Part shown: positions 57,311-64,000 of the stretch, one piece after another
How positions within the stretch are numbered: the first letter of the stretch is position 1
Layout: the number at the start of each line of letters is the position of its first letter
Origin: Bowmanella yangjiangensis
GTDB lineage: Bacteria; Pseudomonadota; Gammaproteobacteria; Enterobacterales; Alteromonadaceae
Direction: 5' to 3'
Length of the DNA: 64,000 bases
NCBI RefSeq assembly: GCF_017255015.1
Contig: NZ_JAFKCS010000010.1
Span: forward strand, 61,525 to 125,524
Notes under the pieces: model-generated
Database searches by the model: none
What the model was told of the DNA's origin: nothing
What the model saw: only the letters and a program-made list of their open reading frames with translations
Program-made: the position numbers and the translations under genes

Positions 57311-57979
57311 ATGGATCAGAGAACCCTTTATAGCAGTTCGTCACAAGCCTCGGTGTTGGAGACAAACAAAGTACTGCGCAACACTTATACGTTGCTAGCC
57401 ATGACAATGGTGTTCAGTGCTGTGTGTGCAGGCTTAACCATGGCCATGGGCATTTCCCCGTTGGCAGCCCTAGGCATGAACATCGGCGCGTTGGTGCTGT
57501 TGTTTGTGGTTAACAAAAAAGCCGACAGCGCATCCGGCATTTTCTGGGTGTTCGCTTTTACCGGATTACTGGGTGGCTCATTGGGCTTCACCCTGAATTA
57601 CTATGCCGGTATGCAAAACGGCCCTCAATTGATCATGCAGGCATTTGGTGCCACTGCCCTGGTCTTCTTCGGTTTGTCGGCTTATGCCCTGACCACCAAG
57701 AAAGACTTCTCTTTTATGGGTGGCTTCCTGATGATTGGTATGATTGTGGCGCTGGTTGCCGCTATCGCTAACATTTTCCTGCAAATTCCTGCCATGAGCC
57801 TGGCCATTAGTGCTGGTATCGTATTGATTATGTCTGGTTTCATTCTGTTTGATACCAGCCGCATTATTAACGGTGGCGAGACCAACTATATTCGTGCAAC
57901 AGTCGGCTTGTACCTAAGTATCTACAACCTGTTCACTTCCATCCTGCATCTGCTGGGTGCGTTTAACGGCGACGACTGA
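57311..57979 (+). CDS. yccA: Bax inhibitor-1 family membrane protein YccA
   Basis: A 222-residue inner-membrane protein with seven hydrophobic segments (from about residue 25 to the C-terminus), of the BI-1/YccA family. In E. coli YccA modulates the FtsH protease. The conserved late motif LIMSGFILFDTSRIINGGETNYI is present. It is followed by a strong terminator and the tus operon. Confidence 0.95.
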   Translation: MDQRTLYSSSSQASVLETNKVLRNTYTLLAMTMVFSAVCAGLTMAMGISPLAALGMNIGALVLLFVVNKKADSASGIFWVFAFTGLLGGSLGFTLNYYAGMQNGPQLIMQAFGATALVFFGLSAYALTTKKDFSFMGGFLMIGMIVALVAAIANIFLQIPAMSLAISAGIVLIMSGFILFDTSRIINGGETNYIRATVGLYLSIYNLFTSILHLLGAFNGDD

Positions 57980-57986
57980 TACACTA

Positions 57987-58013
57987 ACGCCCTGCCAAGC
58001 AGGGCGTTTTTTT
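57987..58013 (+). terminator. yccA terminator, abutting the tusD start
   Basis: An 8-bp stem CGCCCTGC/GCAGGGCG with a 3-base loop and seven T. The T run ends five bases before the tusD ATG (58018). Confidence 0.9.
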
Positions 58014-58017
58014 ATCT

Positions 58018-58401
58018 ATGGCGACATTTTCCATTCTAGTTACTTCTGCTCCATTCGACACTCAGGGTAGTCACAGTGCCTTGCAGTTTGCCCAGGCTGT
58101 ATTAGCCCAAGGGCACAAAATCCAAGGTATTTTCTTCTATCAGGCCGGTGTGAATAATGCCAACGCTTGGTCACAGGCACCAGCAGACGAGCTTAATCTG
58201 CCGAAGGCCTGGCGAGACCTTCAAGCTAAGGGCGTCGCACTGCATGTATGTAACACCGCAGCAGCCAGACGAGGGGTGCTCTCAGAGCCTGAAAGTACTG
58301 AGCGTGGATTGCCTGCCCACAATCTTCAAGCACCTATGCAGGCCAGTGGATTGGGCCAGTTTATAGAAATGCTGAATGTGGACCGGGTGGTACAGTTCTG
58401 A
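58018..58401 (+). CDS. tusD: Sulfur carrier protein TusD
   Basis: A 127-residue DsrE-like subunit of the TusBCD complex, which passes sulfur from TusA to TusE for 2-thiouridine formation in tRNA. The active Cys appears in ALHVCNTAAARRGV (about 78). The N-terminus ATFSILVTSAPFDTQ aligns with TusD, so the ATG at 58018 is right, although it sits directly behind a terminator and lacks a Shine-Dalgarno at normal spacing. Confidence 0.95.
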   Translation: MATFSILVTSAPFDTQGSHSALQFAQAVLAQGHKIQGIFFYQAGVNNANAWSQAPADELNLPKAWRDLQAKGVALHVCNTAAARRGVLSEPESTERGLPAHNLQAPMQASGLGQFIEMLNVDRVVQF

Positions 58402-58763
58402 TGCAAAGCAAACGAATCGCCATAGTTAACCGCACTGCCCCACATGGCACAAGCCATGGCCAGGAAGCATTGGACATGGCCATGGTGGCAGGCACCTTTG
58501 GGCAGGAGGTTGGGCTGTTTTTTATCGATGACGGGGTTTTCCAGCTCGTTAAAGACCAGCATCCTGAGGCGGCTTTGCGCAAAAACTACAGCAAAACCTT
58601 TGCTGCGCTGGAGTTCTACGATATCGATACCTTGCTGGTATGCCAACAAAGTCTGCTCTCCAGAGGATTAACCGAAGCCGATTTATGTGTGCCGGTCGAG
58701 GTGTTGTCATCTGAATCCCTGCGAAGTGCATTAGCGCAGTTTGACCATATAGTGAGTTTTTAA
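58401..58763 (+). CDS. tusC: Sulfur relay protein TusC
   Basis: A 120-residue DsrF-like subunit of TusBCD (RIAIVNRTAPHGTSHGQEAL opening; VGLFFIDDGVFQLVK). The start shares one base with the tusD stop (TGATG). It carries a Cys in LLVCQQSLLSRGL. Expected length. Confidence 0.95.
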   Translation: MQSKRIAIVNRTAPHGTSHGQEALDMAMVAGTFGQEVGLFFIDDGVFQLVKDQHPEAALRKNYSKTFAALEFYDIDTLLVCQQSLLSRGLTEADLCVPVEVLSSESLRSALAQFDHIVSF

Positions 58764-59050
58764 TGATCCTGCATTTGCTGCGTAGCAGCCCTTTTTCAGA
58801 TCACAGCCTGAGCCAGTGTTTAAGCCGTATCGCCAAACAAGATGGCATTGTGTTGATACAAGACGCGGTTTACGCCCTGCAAGGCCATCAGCAAGCCTGG
58901 TACAGCCTTTTGATGCAATGCGAACAGCTTTATGTGCTGCAAGACGACCTTTATGCCCGAGGCATCAAGGCTGCTGATGCCATTTGCACTATCGATTATC
59001 CGCAACTGGTCGCGCTGACCCTGAAGTTTGACAAGGTAATGAGCTGGTAA
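58763..59050 (+). CDS. tusB: Sulfur relay protein TusB
   Basis: A 95-residue DsrH-like subunit ([40 protein letters not shown]). The start overlaps the tusC stop (TAATG), as does the next junction, so tusDCBE is one translationally coupled operon. Confidence 0.93.
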   Translation: MILHLLRSSPFSDHSLSQCLSRIAKQDGIVLIQDAVYALQGHQQAWYSLLMQCEQLYVLQDDLYARGIKAADAICTIDYPQLVALTLKFDKVMSW

Positions 59051-59388
59051 TGGAACAAACAATTGAATTTAACGGCCGTAGTATTGCAGTGGACAAAGCA
59101 GGATACTTATTAAACAGCCAGGATTGGGATGAAGCATTAGCTTTGCATCTAGCCGATCGTGAAGGTATTGATATGACGGATGCCCACTGGGAGGTGGTGC
59201 TTTTTGTGCGGCATTTTTATCAGGAATTTAATACCAGCCCAGCCATCCGCGCCCTGGTAAAAGCCATGGAAAAAGCTTATGGCCCGGAAAAAGGCAATAG
59301 CCGTTATCTGCAGCGATTGTTCCCGGAAGGCCCCGCCAAACAGGCCACTAAACTCGCTGGTTTGCCCAAACCGGCGAAATGTTTGTAG
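59050..59388 (+). CDS. tusE: Sulfurtransferase TusE
   Basis: A 112-residue DsrC/TusE-family protein that takes sulfur from TusBCD and works with MnmA on tRNA wobble uridine. The single C-terminal Cys is penultimate (PAKCL), the TusE pattern. [27 protein letters not shown] C-terminal core is present. It overlaps tusB by one base (TAATG). Confidence 0.95.
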   Translation: MEQTIEFNGRSIAVDKAGYLLNSQDWDEALALHLADREGIDMTDAHWEVVLFVRHFYQEFNTSPAIRALVKAMEKAYGPEKGNSRYLQRLFPEGPAKQATKLAGLPKPAKCL

Positions 59389-59441
59389 AAATACCACAGT
59401 TTTAAATAACCACGGCTAAAACGACCCACTTTTAGTCGGAA

Positions 59442-59573
59442 TTACCCTAGTAACCCATTGTAAACCGTTATAAAGGTTAACCAGAACAAATAGGTAACCA
59501 TACCTACCGTGACAATCAGGGTTAGGTAATAGAGCACCTTCATCAGCAGGCGCACATCTCGCGTAGCTTTCAT
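59442..59573 (-). CDS. Possible 43-residue single-pass membrane protein
   Basis: An ATG at 59571-59573 opens a 43-codon frame ending at TAA (59442-59444). The product has a short basic N-terminus (KATRDVRLLMK) and one long hydrophobic segment (about 13-38; VLYYLTLIVTVGMVTYLFWL). A second ATG (59541-59543) is an alternative start. There is no strong ribosome site. It lies after the serS terminator, so it needs its own promoter. It is plausible but not proven. Confidence 0.4.
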   Translation of the reverse strand: MKATRDVRLLMKVLYYLTLIVTVGMVTYLFWLTFITVYNGLLG

Positions 59574-59647
59574 AGGCAAACGGATTCTGCTTATCTGTTG
59601 TGAGTAAAGCACAAAATCCCGCCAATGAAAGTTTTAAGCCTTTTTCG

Positions 59648-59676
59648 TAATAAAAAAACGGGCCATGTGGCCCGCT
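59648..59676 (-). terminator. serS terminator
   Basis: CGGGCC, ATGT, GGCCCG (stem 59659-59664 with 59669-59674) followed by seven T on the minus strand, 27 bp after the serS stop. Confidence 0.9.
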
Positions 59677-59701
59677 TCTATTACTCGATAGCGTTGAAGG
59701 C

Positions 59702-61000
<1,299 letters not shown>

Positions 61001-61414
61001 TTAACCTTTGTTTATGATCAACTTGATACCCAACCATGCGGCCAACAGGCAACACAGCAGGTTTAACAAAATATTGCCCACGGCTTTCATCCATGCACCT
61101 TGTTGCATAAGCAATAAGGTATCCAGGGAAAACGTGGAAAATGTGGTCAGGGCGCCAATAAAACCAATGCTCAAAAAGGTTCGCCAGGGATGGCCTGCCA
61201 CATACTCGCTCTCGATAAGACCATACACAACGCCTAGCATCAAGGAGCCGAGAATATTGACCGCCAGTGTACCAAAGGGAAACCCTTTGCCAAACCACTG
61301 CAAAGCCAGTTGCGAAATAAAATAACGTAAACAGGCGCCCATAGCGCCGCCCGCGGCAATAGTCGCATATAAAGCAAAACTGTTACTTATAACGTTGCTG
61401 CTCACTTTGCTCAT
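61001..61414 (-). CDS. crcB: Fluoride channel CrcB/Fluc
   Basis: A 137-residue, four-TM dual-topology fluoride exporter. Family motifs are [11 protein letters not shown] (about 20), NILGSLMLG (the TM2 Asn, about 54) and [14 protein letters not shown] (phenylalanine track, about 86-99). The frame extends to 61573 inside rarA, but the ATG at 61414 or the GTG at 61405 fits the family start; either way the gene overlaps rarA by about 30 bp. No fluoride riboswitch is possible in this internal position. Confidence 0.9.
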   Translation of the reverse strand: MSKVSSNVISNSFALYATIAAGGAMGACLRYFISQLALQWFGKGFPFGTLAVNILGSLMLGVVYGLIESEYVAGHPWRTFLSIGFIGALTTFSTFSLDTLLLMQQGAWMKAVGNILLNLLCCLLAAWLGIKLIINKG

Positions 61415-62702
61415 CCTGTTCGCGCAAATAATCCAATTTGGCACGAATTTGCTTCTCCAGACCGCGCTCATTAGGCAGATAATAGCGCTGATTTGCAAGC
61501 TCCGGTGGCAGATAAGATTCACCGGCGGCATAGGCCCCCGGCTCATTATGGGCATAGCGGTATTCACTGCCATAGCCCTGCTCTTTCATCAGTTTGGTTG
61601 GCGCATTGCGAAGATGGTGAGGCACCTCAAAATTAGCCAGCTCTCTGGCGTCTCTGCGAGCCTGTTTATAGGCCGTATACAGGGCGTTGCTCTTGGCTGC
61701 GCAGGCACAATACACCAGCGCCTGGGCAATGGCGCGCTCTCCTTCGGCCGGGCCAACCCGATGAAAGATATCCCAGGCGTTCAGACAGACCTGTAACGCC
61801 CTAGGATCGGCATTACCAATATCCTCCGACGCTATTGCCAGTAAACGTCTGGCCGCCACTAATGGATCGCAACCCGCTTCCAGCATTCGCGCATACCAAT
61901 ACAGAGCCCCATCTGGTGACGAGCCTCTTACGGATTTGTGTAAGGCAGACAACATGTCGTAAAACTGATCGCCGCCCTTATCAAAGGCGGCCACCTTACC
62001 GCCTACCGCTTCACGCACTGTATCGACGCTCACCACCCCCTGCGCGGCAAAATCCGCCGCCAGCTCCAGATAATTAAGCAAACGTCTGCCATCGCCATCA
62101 GCCAGTTGAGTTAACAACTGTTGTGCATCGTCAGCCAGGGTAATGCCAGCGTAACGGCTATCCTGCATAGCCCTAGACAACATCTGCGTTAAGTCTTCTG
62201 CTTCCAGTTTCTTAAGCAGATACACTCTGGCTCTGGACAGCAAGGCACCATTGAGTTCAAAAGACGGGTTTTCGGTAGTCGCGCCGATAAAAATGACGGT
62301 ACCGTCTTCAATGTGGGGTAAGAAAGCATCCTGCTGGCTCTTATTAAAGCGATGCACCTCATCCACAAACAACAAGGTCCTTTTGCCTCGCGCCTGGGCC
62401 TGGTGCCGGGCATTATCAATAGCCTGACGTATCTCCTTTACCCCTGAGGTCACCGCAGAGATGCGCTCTACATGGGCATCACAATAATTGGCGATCAGTT
62501 CAGCCAGGGTGGTTTTTCCCGTGCCAGGTGGGCCCCAGAGGATCATGGAATGGGCTTTGCCCTGCTCGATTGCGCGGCGCAGCGGCTTTCCTTCCCCCAA
62601 AATATGCTGCTGACCGGCGTAGTCTTCCAGGCACTTTGGCCGCATCAACGCGGCCAGTGGCTGGTAAGGATTGTCCTGGCCAAAGTCCAGCTCTTGGGTC
62701 AT
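61383..62702 (-). CDS. rarA: Replication-associated recombination protein RarA (MgsA)
   Basis: A 439-residue AAA+ ATPase acting at stalled replication forks. Walker [14 protein letters not shown] (about 57-69), Walker [21 protein letters not shown] (about 109-128), sensor 1 [14 protein letters not shown], and the C-terminal oligomerisation and DNA-binding part are intact. It overlaps the lolA stop by 4 bp, as in the conserved lolA-rarA pair. Confidence 0.97.
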   Translation of the reverse strand: MTQELDFGQDNPYQPLAALMRPKCLEDYAGQQHILGEGKPLRRAIEQGKAHSMILWGPPGTGKTTLAELIANYCDAHVERISAVTSGVKEIRQAIDNARHQAQARGKRTLLFVDEVHRFNKSQQDAFLPHIEDGTVIFIGATTENPSFELNGALLSRARVYLLKKLEAEDLTQMLSRAMQDSRYAGITLADDAQQLLTQLADGDGRRLLNYLELAADFAAQGVVSVDTVREAVGGKVAAFDKGGDQFYDMLSALHKSVRGSSPDGALYWYARMLEAGCDPLVAARRLLAIASEDIGNADPRALQVCLNAWDIFHRVGPAEGERAIAQALVYCACAAKSNALYTAYKQARRDARELANFEVPHHLRNAPTKLMKEQGYGSEYRYAHNEPGAYAAGESYLPPELANQRYYLPNERGLEKQIRAKLDYLREQDEQSEQQRYK

Positions 62703-63331
62703 GGTTTTGGCAAACTTCCGGTCTGTACCTGGCGCTGGTCATCCAGCTCAAACCCTGCAGGAAGGGTAAAGCTAAACACCTCGGCCGGTAAGCCCTTGTT
62801 TTGCTGAATATCGGAAAAATCCAGAGTACTGGTTTGTTGCTGTCTGTCCAGCAGGCTAAGGGAAACCAAAGTTTGTCCTTCAAATCGCAGAGTCAGGGTC
62901 TCAATCTGGCTGTCTTCGCTGTGACTACGTATCTGGTAGCTGGTCCCCTCTGCCGTCACACTAAAATCCTGCCAATGCTGACTATCTGGCTGTGCCAGTA
63001 AAATCAGCGGATTGTCGGCCACTGTTGCCTGTTGGTCCATAGCGATAGCCTGTTCCACAAAGGGGTCAACATGCCAAACCGTCTGACCATCGGCGATCAA
63101 CAAACTCTCATCGGGTGCAAACAGTTCCCAACGTAATTTATTCGGCTGCAGCAGTTGCAGCTTGCCTGTGGCTTCCTGCACCTGCTGTCCTTGACCGTCA
63201 ACAACCTGCTGAGAAAAATTGGCCTGAAAACTATGCAGTTCATGCAGCCTACTTTTCAGACTATCCGCGGCATCATTGGCCAGTACAGGAAACACCAAAA
63301 CACATAAGCTGCTTAGAAAAATTTTCTTCAT
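62699..63331 (-). CDS. lolA: Outer-membrane lipoprotein carrier LolA
   Basis: A 210-residue periplasmic chaperone taking lipoproteins from LolCDE to LolB. Signal peptide about 1-18, mature [23 protein letters not shown], and the open-barrel strands [19 protein letters not shown]. The ATG at 63331 is preferred over the GTG two codons earlier. It follows ftsK and precedes rarA, the E. coli order. Confidence 0.96.
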   Translation of the reverse strand: MKKIFLSSLCVLVFPVLANDAADSLKSRLHELHSFQANFSQQVVDGQGQQVQEATGKLQLLQPNKLRWELFAPDESLLIADGQTVWHVDPFVEQAIAMDQQATVADNPLILLAQPDSQHWQDFSVTAEGTSYQIRSHSEDSQIETLTLRFEGQTLVSLSLLDRQQQTSTLDFSDIQQNKGLPAEVFSFTLPAGFELDDQRQVQTGSLPKP

Positions 63332-63410
63332 ACACACTTCTTGGGTAATTCACACAGTCACATTGTGACAAGCTAAACTGACCATTGCCTGAACAACAGC
63401 TGTCGCTGCA

Positions 63411-64000
63411 TCAAACTGGTGGCGGTGCCAACACTTCACGGTTGCCGTTATGGCCTTGTGCACTCACCACGCCGCACATTTCCATCTGCTCAACAATTCG
63501 GGCTGCACGGTTGTAGCCAATTCTAAACTGGCGCTGCACACTGGATACCGAGGCACGACGGCTTTGGGTAACAAAAGCCACCGCTTCGTCGTAAAGTGGA
63601 TCGGATTCCGCATCATCACCTTCCGCCTGCTCTCCGGGCAGCAGCACTTCAGCGCTACCCTCTCCGCTTAATATTTCATCGATATAATTTGGCTTGCCAC
63701 GTTTTTGCCAGTCTGCCACCACAGCATGGACTTCGTGATCATCCACAAAGGCACCATGTACCCGGGTCGGCACGCCGGTACCTGGTGGCAAATACAACAT
63801 ATCCCCTTGTCCTAACAAGGCTTCGGCGCCCTGCTGGTCCAGGATAGTTCTTGAATCGATCTTAGATGACACCTGAAAGGCAATACGGGTGGGAATGTTG
63901 GCTTTAATAAGACCGGTAATAACATCAACTGACGGACGCTGCGTGGCCAGTACTAAGTGGATACCGGCTGCCCGCGCCTTTTGGGCAATACGGGCAATCA
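63411..64000 (-). CDS. ftsK: DNA translocase FtsK, C-terminal part (5' end outside window)
   Basis: About 196 codons of the C-terminal part. Read from the window edge, the motor region has the [20 protein letters not shown] and [19 protein letters not shown] stretches, then [21 protein letters not shown]. The gamma domain (about the last 65 residues: [20 protein letters not shown]) recognises KOPS sequences and activates XerD. The frame is open to the right edge. FtsK couples chromosome segregation to division. Confidence 0.97.
   Translation of the reverse strand, partial: IARIAQKARAAGIHLVLATQRPSVDVITGLIKANIPTRIAFQVSSKIDSRTILDQQGAEALLGQGDMLYLPPGTGVPTRVHGAFVDDHEVHAVVADWQKRGKPNYIDEILSGEGSAEVLLPGEQAEGDDAESDPLYDEAVAFVTQSRRASVSSVQRQFRIGYNRAARIVEQMEMCGVVSAQGHNGNREVLAPPPV

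Noticed and set aside
61415..61573. N-terminal extension of crcB by 53 residues
   Set aside because: The extension lies entirely inside rarA in another frame and is not part of the CrcB family; the start at 61414 or 61405 gives a normal length.

Overview
The window is chromosomal core DNA of a gammaproteobacterium. Gene content and order point to the Alteromonadales (Alteromonas, Bowmanella, Lacimicrobium or Aestuariibacter type): a DUF3466 protein with a GlyGly-CTERM tail, a large NAD-dependent glutamate dehydrogenase, a DcaP-type porin, DUF3080, pteridine reductase, DUF2835 behind pepN, and several gene orders shared with E. coli. No phage, transposase, integrase or CRISPR array was seen. 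The species was not determined.

Layout. 1-10.5 kb: a partial unknown gene, a small unknown gene, fabA behind what looks like a FabR operator, rmf, then a minus-strand run pyrD, zapC, a GNAT gene, rlmKL, a glutaredoxin-like gene, uup and a DUF3466 surface protein (the E. coli pyrD-zapC-rlmKL-uup-rmf-fabA neighbourhood). 10.6-15.5 kb: the 1614-residue NAD-glutamate dehydrogenase. 15.8-22.7 kb: a four-gene envelope cluster (DUF1302 outer-membrane protein, DUF1329 periplasmic protein, YCF48-like propeller, MMPL/RND transporter), the least understood system here. 22.9-28.7 kb: pepN-DUF2835, an NhaC antiporter and an NSS-family transporter. 28.9-33.5 kb: prc, proQ, a small acidic protein, a free-methionine-sulfoxide reductase, a SIMPL protein and a small lipoprotein. 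33.6-37.7 kb: a LuxR-type response regulator, acs and a divergent DcaP-like porin, with three copies of a GACCWTRGTC palindrome between acs and the porin. 37.8-44.2 kb: a FecI/FecR/TonB-receptor unit followed by a lipoprotein with Ig/PKD-like repeats. 44.3-47.5 kb: thrS-infC-rpmI-rplT, with an AUU start for infC and an unusual thrS leader. 47.6-51.3 kb: plus-strand START-domain, fructosamine-kinase, pteridine-reductase, CPXCG and DUF3080 genes. 51.4-55.7 kb: an RND drug-efflux adaptor and pump. 55.7-57.1 kb: a STAS-like gene, a GNAT gene broken by an in-frame stop, and tRNA-Ser(UGA). 57.3-59.4 kb: yccA and tusDCBE. 59.4-64 kb: a possible 43-residue membrane protein, then minus-strand ftsK (partial), lolA, rarA, crcB and serS.

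Functional themes. Translation is heavily represented (thrS, infC, rpmI, rplT, serS, tRNA-Ser, tusDCBE for tRNA thiolation, rlmKL, rmf, uup). Envelope biogenesis and transport form the second theme (lolA, prc, the DUF1302 cluster, the RND pump, the TonB system, porin, NhaC, NSS). Acetate use (acs, response regulator, porin) is a likely small regulon.

The most interesting regulatory reading is the thrS 5' leader. A predicted promoter is followed at once by a hairpin with a 7-base loop that has U, then GGU, then A in the places of U33, anticodon 34-36 and A37 of tRNA-Thr(GGU). Next comes a terminator-like hairpin with a long U tract, before thrS. All functional statements come from reading the sequence and remembered family knowledge; no searches were run.
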